A stretch of 11,429 bases of DNA from positions 1 to 11,429 of the forward strand of contig JAQTSL010000093.1 in NCBI GenBank assembly GCA_028711355.1. The letters are read 5' to 3'. Both the position numbers and the translations under genes were made by a program. Below, piece after piece: positions 1 to 6,112 of the stretch. The stretch comes from Rhodoferax sp. (GTDB taxonomy: Bacteria; Pseudomonadota; Gammaproteobacteria; Burkholderiales; Burkholderiaceae_C). The notes beneath the pieces are model-generated. The model saw only the letters and a list, made by a program, of their open reading frames with translations, made no database searches and had not been told where the DNA came from. Each line of letters starts with the position of its first letter. The first letter of the stretch is position 1.

Positions 1-2
1 GT

Positions 3-530
3 GGCCTGGCCTACATTGCTCGCCGCGCGGCCGAGCATGCCGCCAGCTCCACCGGCAAAGACCTGTTGCCGTTTTTGACCGAAGGCTTTACCGCCGCGGC
101 CATGGCAAAAGTAGGCACCAGCGCCCTTGAATCAAAGAAACTTGGCTATCTTTTAGAGAGCGATGTGATTGTCCCGCACAAGGACGAGCTGTTGTTTGTG
201 GCGATCAACGAAGCCAAAGCCATGGCCAACGCCGGCTACCGCGCACCACACCAGCGCCTGTTTCCGGTGGCGGGTCGCAGCGGCCTGGCCACCATCAAGG
301 GCACGCTGGCCAACATGCGCGACGGTGGTTTTGTCAGCTCTTACGACTATTTCATCGGCTGCCAGATTGCCTGGGTGGTGTGCGGTGGCGATGTCGATGC
401 CGGCAGCCTGGTCGATGAAGCCTACCTGATGACGCTGGAACGCCAGGCGTTTGGAACGCTGTTGGCCAACCCCAAGACGCAAGAGCGGATCATGGGGATG
501 ATGCAAACCGGCAAGCCGGTTCGAAACTAA
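3..530 (+). CDS. 3-hydroxyacyl-CoA dehydrogenase / enoyl-CoA hydratase, C-terminal part (FadN/FadB-like)
   Basis: This is the 3' end of a gene that begins before the window. The open frame runs unbroken from base 3 (175 residues visible), so the in-frame TTG at 66 is not its start. The final residues, ERIMGMMQTGKPVRN, match the characteristic tail (ERI-x-x-M-x-x-GKP-x-RN) of the large NAD-binding 3-hydroxyacyl-CoA dehydrogenases typified by Bacillus FadN. These are roughly 700-800 residues long and also carry a crotonase-like domain. They oxidise L-3-hydroxyacyl-CoA to 3-ketoacyl-CoA in the cytoplasm, and the thiolase encoded next would take that product. The NAD-binding fold and catalytic residues lie outside the window, so activity cannot be judged here. 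The gene ends with tandem TAATAA, and a repeat unit begins inside the second stop. The family assignment rests on the tail motif and the neighbours. Confidence 0.85.
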   Translation, partial: GLAYIARRAAEHAASSTGKDLLPFLTEGFTAAAMAKVGTSALESKKLGYLLESDVIVPHKDELLFVAINEAKAMANAGYRAPHQRLFPVAGRSGLATIKGTLANMRDGGFVSSYDYFIGCQIAWVVCGGDVDAGSLVDEAYLMTLERQAFGTLLANPKTQERIMGMMQTGKPVRN

Positions 531-531
531 T

Positions 532-644
532 AACTTTGCGGGACAGACCAAGATTTGCACAGCAAATTTGCTCTGTCCCCAACTGACTAAACTTTGCGGG
601 ACAGACCAAGATTTGCACAGCAAATTTGCTCTGTCCCCAACTGA
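532..644. repeat. Tandem pair of 55-bp hairpin-forming repeat units (REP/RAYT-like)
   Basis: Two identical 55-bp units occupy 532-586 and 590-644 (period 58, 3-bp spacer). Each can fold into a hairpin. Outer arms GGGACAGA and TCTGTCCC (540-547 with 572-579; second copy 598-605 with 630-637) enclose an inner stem ATTTGC/GCAAAT around a 3-nt ACA loop, with a small unpaired bulge on each side. The array fills most of the 170-bp spacer between the dehydrogenase stop and the thiolase start. Short GC-capped palindromes between genes are typical of REP elements mobilised by REP-associated tyrosine transposases (RAYTs). No transposase is present in the window, so that link is inference. In RNA the hairpins could stabilise the upstream message or reduce read-through. 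Confidence 0.85.
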
Positions 645-690
645 TTAGATTAGCCGCGAACGATCGTGATTAAACAACGTGAACTGTCGA

Positions 691-696
691 AGGAAT
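691..696 (+). promoter_or_regulatory. Ribosome binding site of the thiolase gene
   Basis: An AGGA core at 691-694 lies six bases before the ATG at 701. This supports the start at MKQLSEAYIV. No convincing promoter is visible between the repeats and this site, so read-through from the upstream gene remains likely. Confidence 0.6.
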
Positions 697-700
697 TGAA

Positions 701-1897
701 ATGAAACAACTCTCTGAAGCCTACATCGTCGCTGCCACGCGCAGCCCCATTGGCAAATCAACGCGCGGATTTTTCCGCAATATGCGACCCGATGACCTGC
801 TGGTCAAAGTGCTGCAATCGGTGCTGGCACAGGCGCCAGGGCTCGACCCCAACGCGATCGAAGACATCATTTGCGGCTGCGCTATGCCCGAGGGCCAGCA
901 GGGGCTGAACATCGCGCGTACTGCGGCCGTGCTGGCGGGCTTGCCGACTCGCGTCGGCGGGGTCACGGTGAATCGCTTTTGCGCCTCGGGCGTAACCGCC
1001 ATTCAGATGGCCGCCGACCGCATCCGCGTGGGTGAGGCCGACGTGATGATCGCCGCCGGGGTGGAGAGCATGAGCATGGTGCCGATGGGCGGCAACGCGC
1101 CGTCGTTCTCACCGCTGATGTTTGAGCGCGACGAAGACATTGGCATTGCCTACGGCATGGGGTTGACCGCTGAGAAAGTGGCCACAAAGTGGCAAGTGAG
1201 CCGCGAGGCGCAGGACGCATTTGCCTTGCAGTCGCACCAGCGCGCGTTGGCCGCGCAGGCGGCGGGCTATTTTGGCGCAGAGACCACGCCGATTGAGGTG
1301 ATCGACCGCGCGCCCAACCTGGCCACCGGCGAGGTGGTTGAGAAAAGACGTTTGGTCAATCAGGACGAAGGCGCACGCCCTGACACCTCGCTGGAAGGTC
1401 TGGCCAGACTCAAATCGCCGTTTGCTGCACGCGGTTCGGTCACCGCGGGTAACAGCTCGCAAACCTCAGACGGCGCAGGCGCCCTGATTCTGGCCAGCGA
1501 AAAGGCCGTCAAGCAATTTGGCTTGAAGCCCTTGGCGCGTTTTGTGAGTTTTGCCGCCAAAGGCGTGCCGCCCGAGTACATGGGCATCGGCCCGATCGAG
1601 GCCATCCCTGCCGCGCTCAAAAATGGCGGGTTGACGCTGGACCAGATCGACTGGATTGAGCTCAACGAAGCCTTTGCCGCGCAAAGCTTGGCGGTCATCA
1701 ACACGCTCGGGCTGGACCAAGCCAAGGTCAATCCGATGGGTGGCGCGATTGCGTTGGGCCACCCGCTGGGTGCCACCGGTGCCATCCGTGCCGCCACCGT
1801 CATCCACGGCTTGCAGCGCACCGGCGGCAAATACGGCATGGTGACCATGTGTATCGGCATGGGCCAGGGCGCAGCGGGTATATTTGAACGCATCTAA
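701..1897 (+). CDS. fadA: Acetyl-CoA C-acyltransferase (3-ketoacyl-CoA thiolase)
   Basis: This 398-residue thiolase, the usual family length, cleaves 3-ketoacyl-CoA with free CoA to give acetyl-CoA and a shortened acyl-CoA, the last step of each beta-oxidation round. The nucleophilic cysteine is Cys94 in NRFCASG. The C-terminal half carries the NEAFAAQ motif, then NPMGGAIALGHPLGATGA with the general-base His354, then the second catalytic cysteine Cys384 in CIGMGQGAAG. All key residues are present, so the enzyme should be active. An AGGA ribosome site at good spacing supports the ATG. It lies between a hydroxyacyl-CoA dehydrogenase and a crotonase-fold gene on the same strand, which favours a degradative role over a biosynthetic acetoacetyl-CoA one. 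The sequence alone cannot separate long-chain FadA from other degradative thiolases such as PcaF- or PaaJ-like enzymes, so the symbol denotes the class. Confidence 0.9.
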   Translation: MKQLSEAYIVAATRSPIGKSTRGFFRNMRPDDLLVKVLQSVLAQAPGLDPNAIEDIICGCAMPEGQQGLNIARTAAVLAGLPTRVGGVTVNRFCASGVTAIQMAADRIRVGEADVMIAAGVESMSMVPMGGNAPSFSPLMFERDEDIGIAYGMGLTAEKVATKWQVSREAQDAFALQSHQRALAAQAAGYFGAETTPIEVIDRAPNLATGEVVEKRRLVNQDEGARPDTSLEGLARLKSPFAARGSVTAGNSSQTSDGAGALILASEKAVKQFGLKPLARFVSFAAKGVPPEYMGIGPIEAIPAALKNGGLTLDQIDWIELNEAFAAQSLAVINTLGLDQAKVNPMGGAIALGHPLGATGAIRAATVIHGLQRTGGKYGMVTMCIGMGQGAAGIFERI

Positions 1898-1954
1898 CCG
1901 ACATGGCCCAAGAGTCACTGCGGAGCATGAAATACCGTTCGTCGGTACAAGCCG

Positions 1955-2040
1955 CTGAATGGGGGTCAGCGCTCAATTCGGTGACCTGCCTTGGCAAGTT
2001 TGAGTGCTCTACCCCGAATTGGGATCTGACCCCCATTCAG
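1955..2040. repeat. 86-bp imperfect palindrome (MITE/REP-like) between thiolase and crotonase genes
   Basis: Perfect 15-bp terminal arms, CTGAATGGGGGTCAG (1955-1969) and CTGACCCCCATTCAG (2026-2040), enclose a second inverted pair, CAATTCGG (1974-1981) and CCGAATTG (2014-2021), around a central region of about 32 bases. The whole element can form a long cruciform or RNA hairpin. It sits in the 184-bp spacer between the thiolase stop and the next start. The GGGGTCAG...CTGACCCC ends resemble palindromes that I recall as common around RAYT-type transposases in betaproteobacteria. No open reading frame lies inside it, so it is a non-autonomous element. It could act as a transcriptional attenuator within the operon, but it has no T-tract typical of an intrinsic terminator. 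Confidence 0.85.
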
Positions 2041-2081
2041 CTACCACCTTCGTAAAAGCGATGAACTGATTAAACCGCACC

Positions 2082-2846
2082 ATGACCGACCTATTGATTG
2101 ACACCTCTGAACGGGTGATGACCCTGACCCTGCACCGGGTGGCCAAGATGAATTCGCTGACCACCGCGATGTACGCCGCCATGGCCGACGCGCTGGTGGC
2201 GGCGCAGACCGACGACGGCGTACGCGCACTGGTGATCCAGGGCCATGAGACGGTTTTTTGCGCGGGCAACGATATTGCAGACTTTCTGAACCGACCGGCG
2301 ACCTCGCCGGATATGCCGGTGTTCCGTTTTTTAAAAGCCATCAGCACCTGCGCCAAGCCGATCGTCGCCGCCGTGTGCGGGCCGGCGGTGGGTATCGGCA
2401 CCACCATGTTGTTCCATTGCGATCTGGTCTATGCCGGTGACAACGCGGCTTTTTCGATGCCGTTTGTCAATCTGGGCGTGTGCCCTGAGGCGGGCTCCAG
2501 CCTGCTGGCGCCGCAGCGCATGGGCTATGGCCGTGCGGCTGAGGCATTGATGCTGGGCGAGCCGTTTACTGCCGAAGCGGCGCTCGAGATGGGCCTGGTG
2601 GCACGTATCGTACCGCCGTCTGAGGCCAATGCCTTGGCACAGCGTCAGGCGCGCAAGCTGGCCAGCAAACCCACGCAAGCGCTGCTGGCCGCCAAGCGCC
2701 TGATGAAGCAAGGGCAAGCGGAGTTGCTTCAGAAGCGCATTGCAGAAGAAGGCGATTTGTTTGGTGAATTGGTGCGTCAACCCGCCGCACGCGAAGCCTT
2801 TGGTGCATTTCTTGAAAAAAGATCACCTGACTTGGCCAAGTTTTGA
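2082..2846 (+). CDS. Crotonase-fold enoyl-CoA hydratase/isomerase family protein, probably delta3,delta2-enoyl-CoA isomerase type
   Basis: This 254-residue single-domain crotonase has the oxyanion-hole segments FCAGND (residues 59-64) and CGPAVGIG (99-106). Aligned by eye with rat mitochondrial enoyl-CoA hydratase, both catalytic glutamates are missing: the Glu144 position (GGGCEL) is Thr108 and the Glu164 position (QPE) is Phe128. Instead, Glu136 lies in NLGVCPEAGSS, matching the single catalytic glutamate of ECI2/PECI-type delta3,delta2-enoyl-CoA isomerases (human SPEGCSS), and CAGNDIADF also resembles their SGNDLTNF. The likely role is therefore to shift double bonds of unsaturated fatty acids so that they can enter beta-oxidation, not to hydrate 2-enoyl-CoA. 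The start lacks a clear Shine-Dalgarno sequence and lies 41 bp after the palindrome. It is co-oriented with the thiolase and converges on the binding-protein gene, leaving 12 bases between stops. Confidence 0.88.
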   Translation: MTDLLIDTSERVMTLTLHRVAKMNSLTTAMYAAMADALVAAQTDDGVRALVIQGHETVFCAGNDIADFLNRPATSPDMPVFRFLKAISTCAKPIVAAVCGPAVGIGTTMLFHCDLVYAGDNAAFSMPFVNLGVCPEAGSSLLAPQRMGYGRAAEALMLGEPFTAEAALEMGLVARIVPPSEANALAQRQARKLASKPTQALLAAKRLMKQGQAELLQKRIAEEGDLFGELVRQPAAREAFGAFLEKRSPDLAKF

Positions 2847-2858
2847 CAGCCGGGTGCC

Positions 2859-3848
2859 TTATTGTTTGCCCAAGCCCAGCGTCTTGATGACGGCGCCAAA
2901 CGCTTGCGTGTCGGCCTGAATGCGGTTAGCCAGCCCCTCGGGCGATGAGCCCACCACCTGCCAGCCTTGCTGGTAAAGTTTTTGGCGAATTTCGGGTGAA
3001 CGCGCCAACTCGCTGATCAGCGCAGACAGCCGCGCCACGACCGGCTTTGGTAGCGACTTGGGTGCCGCCATCGCGTTCCAGATTTCCAGGTTGAAGTTGA
3101 CCACGCCAGCCTCGGCCATGCTGGGCAGGTCGGGCAACAGGGTGCTGCGCCCGCTGCTGGTCACACCGATGGCGCGCAGCTTGCCTGCGCTGACTTGCGC
3201 TTTGGCCAGCGCCGGCGGCAGCATTGACAGATGCAGGTCACCCGCCACCATGGCGGTGGCTACCTGCGCGTAGCCGGGGTAGGGTATGTGCACCGCCTGT
3301 AAGCCGGTGCGCGACTGCAAAAATTCCATGCCAATGTGACCAACGGTACCCACGCCGGGTGAGCCGTAGCTCCAGCGGTTGCCCGCCTGTTTGGCGGCAG
3401 CAATAAAGCCGCGCGCGTCAGCTCCGGGTGCGTTCACAGGCGCCATCAGCACCAGCGGTGAGACGCCCACCAGGCTGATGGGTTGCAAGTCTTTGAGCGG
3501 GTCGTAGGCCAGTTTTGGGTTGAGCAATTTGGCCGTGGTGAGGTTGCCGTTGATCATCAGCCCCAGCGTGTGGTTGTCGGTGGCTTTGGCCACCAGGTCA
3601 GCGCCAATGTTGCCGCCCGCGCCCACCTTGTTTTCGACGATCACCGGCTGACCCAGCGCCTTGGCCAGCGGTTCGGCCAGTGTGCGTGCGGTCAGGTCGG
3701 GCGACGACCCACCCGGAAAGCCGACGATGATTCGAATCGGCTTGCTCGGCCAGCCTGGTGTTTTTAAGCTATTTTGGGCTCCAGACCAAGTAGAAAAAGC
3801 GCTAGCAGCTATTAAAAACAGTGCATTTCGGCGGATCAAAAAGGCCAT
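2859..3848 (-). CDS. Bug/TctC-family tripartite tricarboxylate transporter substrate-binding protein
   Basis: This 329-residue protein belongs to the Bug (TctC) family of periplasmic solute receptors, very abundant in betaproteobacteria, which bind carboxylates and other small organic molecules. The N-terminus has a basic start (MAFLIRR), a short hydrophobic core and a possible cleavage site after WSGAQ, so export is expected. The mature part begins with the family signature WPSKPIRIIVGFPGGSSPDLT, followed by VIVENKVGAGGNIGADLVAKA and YDPLKDLQPISLVGVSPLVL. The ligand cannot be predicted. No membrane partners (TctA, TctB) are visible nearby, so it is an orphan receptor, as is usual for Bug proteins. 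A GGAG ribosome site nine bases upstream supports the ATG. Codons for roughly residues 10-30, including the signal-peptide core, fall in a repeat-like sequence. Confidence 0.9.
   Translation of the reverse strand: MAFLIRRNALFLIAASAFSTWSGAQNSLKTPGWPSKPIRIIVGFPGGSSPDLTARTLAEPLAKALGQPVIVENKVGAGGNIGADLVAKATDNHTLGLMINGNLTTAKLLNPKLAYDPLKDLQPISLVGVSPLVLMAPVNAPGADARGFIAAAKQAGNRWSYGSPGVGTVGHIGMEFLQSRTGLQAVHIPYPGYAQVATAMVAGDLHLSMLPPALAKAQVSAGKLRAIGVTSSGRSTLLPDLPSMAEAGVVNFNLEIWNAMAAPKSLPKPVVARLSALISELARSPEIRQKLYQQGWQVVGSSPEGLANRIQADTQAFGAVIKTLGLGKQ
3760..3821. repeat. Repeat-like element inside the signal-peptide region of the TctC-type gene
   Basis: An AT-richer patch with 8-bp terminal inverted arms, GTTTTTAA (3760-3767) and TTAAAAAC (3812-3819), contains the core AGCGCTAGCAGCTATTAAAA. 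I recall this core as part of short interspersed repeats widespread in Comamonadaceae genomes. Its composition differs from the surrounding GC-rich coding sequence. It is in frame with the host gene and encodes about residues 10-30 of the binding protein. The inverted arms and the compositional shift are visible. Membership in a genome-wide repeat family is from memory. Confidence 0.5.
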
Positions 3849-3880
3849 GAAAGATACTCCAGTACAGTGATTGGGCCAAC

Positions 3881-3896
3881 AAAAAGCCCACAGGGC
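3881..3896 (-). terminator. Possible rho-independent terminator of rpoH
   Basis: Read on the minus strand, GCCC-TGT-GGGC (3896-3886) is followed at once by TTTTT (3885-3881), about 55 bases after the rpoH stop. The stem is only 4 bp, so it is a weak terminator by this criterion alone. Its position between two same-strand genes, 32 bases before the TctC-type start, fits separation of the two transcription units. Confidence 0.4.
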
Positions 3897-3950
3897 GTTG
3901 CCACCGCTGCAGGCTTGGGAGTGTAAGACGGGAGCTTTGGCTGCCCAGGC

Positions 3951-4892
3951 TCAGGCGAACTCCACCAACGATTTTTTCATTTTTTTGAGCGCAGCCACCT
4001 CAATCTGGCGGATGCGCTCGGCGCTGACGCCGTAAACAGCGGCCAGGTCATGCAGCGTCATGCCGCCCGAATTGTCGTCGTTCACCTTAAGCCAACGTTC
4101 TTCAACGATGTGGCGGCTGCGTGCATCCAGCGTGTCGAGCGCCAGCGCCAGCCCGCTACTGGAGAGCTCGTCACGATGTCGGGCTTCGATGATGGCGGCG
4201 GGTTCTTGCGCAGCGTCGGCCAGGTAGGCGATGGGGCCGAACGTTTCTTCACCGTCGTCGGACGGGCTGGGGTCCAGCAGCACGTCGCCACCGGCTAGTC
4301 GCGCTTCCATTTCGATCACTTCTTCGCGCTTGACGTTCAGTTCGGTCGCCATGGCGTCGATCTGACTATCGCTTAAGCCGTTGCGGTGGGTGTCCAGGTC
4401 AGCGGCAGCATCTTCACTGCGGTAGCGCTGCTTCATGGAACGCAGGTTAAAGAACAGCTTGCGTTGGGCTTTGGTGGTGGCGACCTTGACCATGCGCCAA
4501 TTTCTCACGATGTACTCGTGAATCTCGGCTTTGATCCAGTGCAGCGCGTAGCTAACCAGGCGTACGCCTTGGTCAGGGTCGAAGCGCTTGACGGCTTTCA
4601 TCAGGCCGACATTGCCCTCCTGGATCAGGTCGCCGTGTGGCAAACCGTAGCCGAGGTATTGCCGTGCGGTCGATACGACCAGCCGCAGATGCGACAGCAC
4701 CAGCTTGCCAGCGGCCTCCAGGTCGTTGTCCTGGCGGAACTTGCGGGCAAACGACTGTTCTTCTTCCAGCGTGAGCATGGGTATGCGGTTGACCGCAGAA
4801 ATGTACGCATCCAGGTTGCCCAGCGCGGGAACCAGCGCCCAGGGGTTTTTCAGGGCGAGCGCGGTGTTCGGGGGGGCAGATAAAACGGTCAT
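3951..4892 (-). CDS. rpoH: RNA polymerase sigma-32 (heat-shock) factor RpoH
   Basis: This 313-residue group-3-like sigma factor directs RNA polymerase to heat-shock promoters (chaperones, proteases). Region 2 is intact: DLIQEGNVGLMKAVKRFDP (residues 88-106) and the promoter-melting VSYALHWIKAEIHEYIVRNW (113-132). Next comes QRKLFFNLR (143-151), the RpoH box that separates sigma-32 from RpoD, RpoS and FliA. Region 4 ends with the helix-turn-helix TLHDLAAVYGVSAERIRQIE (279-298). The ATG at 4892 is preferred because AGGAG lies seven bases upstream and MTVLSAPP starts at the usual length. An upstream in-frame TTG at 4964 would make coding sequence out of the CIRCE operator, so it is rejected. A perfect CIRCE site 33 bases before the start indicates control by HrcA. 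Confidence 0.95.
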   Translation of the reverse strand: MTVLSAPPNTALALKNPWALVPALGNLDAYISAVNRIPMLTLEEEQSFARKFRQDNDLEAAGKLVLSHLRLVVSTARQYLGYGLPHGDLIQEGNVGLMKAVKRFDPDQGVRLVSYALHWIKAEIHEYIVRNWRMVKVATTKAQRKLFFNLRSMKQRYRSEDAAADLDTHRNGLSDSQIDAMATELNVKREEVIEMEARLAGGDVLLDPSPSDDGEETFGPIAYLADAAQEPAAIIEARHRDELSSSGLALALDTLDARSRHIVEERWLKVNDDNSGGMTLHDLAAVYGVSAERIRQIEVAALKKMKKSLVEFA

Positions 4893-4924
4893 GTCTGAAC
4901 TCCTGATAACTGATACATTGAATG

Positions 4925-4951
4925 TTAGCACTCTCTCGGATGGAGTGCTAA
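4925..4951. promoter_or_regulatory. CIRCE operator (HrcA binding site) upstream of rpoH
   Basis: The site is TTAGCACTC (4925-4933), nine spacer bases, then GAGTGCTAA (4943-4951), a perfect match to the consensus CIRCE inverted repeat TTAGCACTC-N9-GAGTGCTAA. HrcA binds this element to repress heat-shock genes, most classically groESL and dnaK operons. It lies 33 bases upstream of the rpoH ATG, where a bound repressor would block transcription initiation. The match is exact at all 18 arm positions, so chance occurrence is very unlikely. HrcA itself is not encoded in the window. Confidence 0.95.
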
Positions 4952-4964
4952 TGAAATAGTTCAA
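4940..4964 (-). promoter_or_regulatory. Possible sigma-32-type promoter of rpoH overlapping CIRCE
   Basis: On the minus strand, TTGAAC (4964-4959) is followed after 13 bases by CTCCAT (4945-4940), close to the sigma-32 consensus TTGAA-N13 or so-CCCCAT. The -10 part overlaps the CIRCE arm and spacer, so HrcA and polymerase would compete. Some of the similarity may be imposed by CIRCE itself. No good sigma-70 pair was seen. Confidence 0.35.
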
Positions 4965-5026
4965 TCACTCTGGTAGCCAGCCCGTTTGCTGCGTACCCAC
5001 AAGACGCCGCCAGACTAGCATGGTCG

Positions 5027-5980
5027 TTAGACCGGTTCGTCATCTGATAGATCGGGCAGTGAGGGCGTCCCGGTCAGTGTTGTTGCTTCCAGAATCGGAT
5101 GGTCGATCTTGTGCAAGAACCCCAACGTGGCTCGGGGTGAAGCGTTGAGCAGACGGGCAATGTCATCAACATCGTCTGGCAGTGCGGCGTTTTCCCAGTC
5201 CAGCGCAGAGTGCCGGGCCAAGCGTGCTGCCAGCAAAACGCATTGGATGTTGGCGCGCTCGGCGTGGCGCGTGTCGCTGATGTGGACCAATAGCTCGGGC
5301 AGACGCCACAGCGCCATCAGTGACTGGCGCAAGTCGGCAATTTCAACGCCCAGTACCTGACGCTGAATAACGTTTGAACGCAGGGTGGAATCGGCCGCCT
5401 GGGCGTCGCGGATTTGGACCGCCAGCGTGGGGGCGTGCAGCCAGACCAGCATTTCGGCAAAATCATTCAGAAATGCCGCCTGGTGGATGATGGTGGCGTC
5501 GGTGTCGCCGCGGTGAATGGCAAAGCCCAGGGCAAACTGACCGGCGCGCTCGGCTCGCCTGAGCAGCATCTGCAGCCCTTTTCGTGCTTCGGGCTGGTCA
5601 GCCAGCCAATCCTCGACCGTAGGCTGGGGGCCAAAATGCCGGAAAAATGGCGCAATGCCCATTAGCACCAGTGAGGTAATGACCGATTCGGTTTCAGTCA
5701 TTGACCCGGGGCGGCGCAAGGTGGCCACCTTGGACAGCAGTTTGAGGGTCATCAACGGATCTGACTGGATGACCGAGGTGATCGCGTTGGCATCGACATC
5801 GTCCTCGTTGGAGCGCATTTCTTCAAGAGCGCACGCAGTCGAAGCCATGATCGGGATTTCTGCGTCCCTGAAGTAATGCGTCCAGGCTCCGATATGCGGT
5901 AGCGGCGCCGTTAGGTAGCTAGGGCGATGGATCATTGGCTGGGTGTCGGGGTTGTCCGCAGGGCTGAGGGTATCGGTCAA
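5027..5980 (-). CDS. HDOD-domain protein
   Basis: This is a 317-residue protein with the features of the HDOD family, a catalytically dead relative of HD phosphohydrolases found in bacterial signalling proteins. Recognisable segments are EIPIMASTACALEEMR (residues 41-56), the helix DANAITSVIQSDPLMTLKLLSKV (63-85), which resembles the typical HDOD I-x-x-DP-x-L-x-x-x-LL motif, and SVITSLVLMGI (99-109). No other domain (GGDEF, EAL, kinase) is attached and there are no membrane segments. The TTG at 5980 is chosen as the start because AGGAGA lies five bases upstream. An open frame continues to 6094 without a comparable ribosome site. Targets are unknown; known family members act in signalling, motility or stress control. 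It lies upstream of rpoH on the same strand but 134 bases away, with a separate control region between, so co-function is not established. Confidence 0.8.
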   Translation of the reverse strand: MTDTLSPADNPDTQPMIHRPSYLTAPLPHIGAWTHYFRDAEIPIMASTACALEEMRSNEDDVDANAITSVIQSDPLMTLKLLSKVATLRRPGSMTETESVITSLVLMGIAPFFRHFGPQPTVEDWLADQPEARKGLQMLLRRAERAGQFALGFAIHRGDTDATIIHQAAFLNDFAEMLVWLHAPTLAVQIRDAQAADSTLRSNVIQRQVLGVEIADLRQSLMALWRLPELLVHISDTRHAERANIQCVLLAARLARHSALDWENAALPDDVDDIARLLNASPRATLGFLHKIDHPILEATTLTGTPSLPDLSDDEPV

Positions 5981-5985
5981 GGTTG

Positions 5986-5991
5986 TCTCCT
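5986..5991 (-). promoter_or_regulatory. Ribosome binding site fixing the TTG start of the HDOD gene
   Basis: On the minus strand AGGAGA (5991-5986) is followed by CAACC and then TTG (5980-5978). The strong Shine-Dalgarno match at correct spacing is the reason for choosing this non-ATG start. Confidence 0.65.
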
Positions 5992-6112
5992 GATTTTTGT
6001 TGGCCGCGAGTATGGAGGGTGGTCTGCGCCCGGTCAAGCGCATTTCGTCAAACGGTGCAAGTTGGTGCACGCCGGATAATCCGCGCTTGCCCAACTTGTT
6101 ACGAGTTTTCTT

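Noticed and set aside
153..623. 156-codon minus-strand open frame opposite the dehydrogenase end
   Set aside because: It is antisense to a strongly supported coding frame, runs through the repeat array, has no ribosome site and shows low-complexity arginine/histidine-rich composition typical of shadows in GC-rich DNA.
1360..1918. Minus-strand frames of 150-177 codons opposite the thiolase
   Set aside because: They are shadows of a complete thiolase with all catalytic residues, with no ribosome sites and no recognisable products.
4893..4964. Upstream TTG start for rpoH (24 extra residues)
   Set aside because: The extension would be encoded by the CIRCE operator and promoter region, has no good ribosome site, and the ATG at 4892 has AGGAG at correct spacing.
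6052..6080. GATAAT at 6075-6080 as a selD promoter -10 box
   Set aside because: No acceptable -35 hexamer lies at 16-18 bases spacing (ACGGTG is the sequence there), so a promoter could not be supported.
5981..6094. N-terminal extension of the HDOD gene to 6094
   Set aside because: The extra residues do not look like the family, and the TTG at 5980 has a strong AGGAGA ribosome site.
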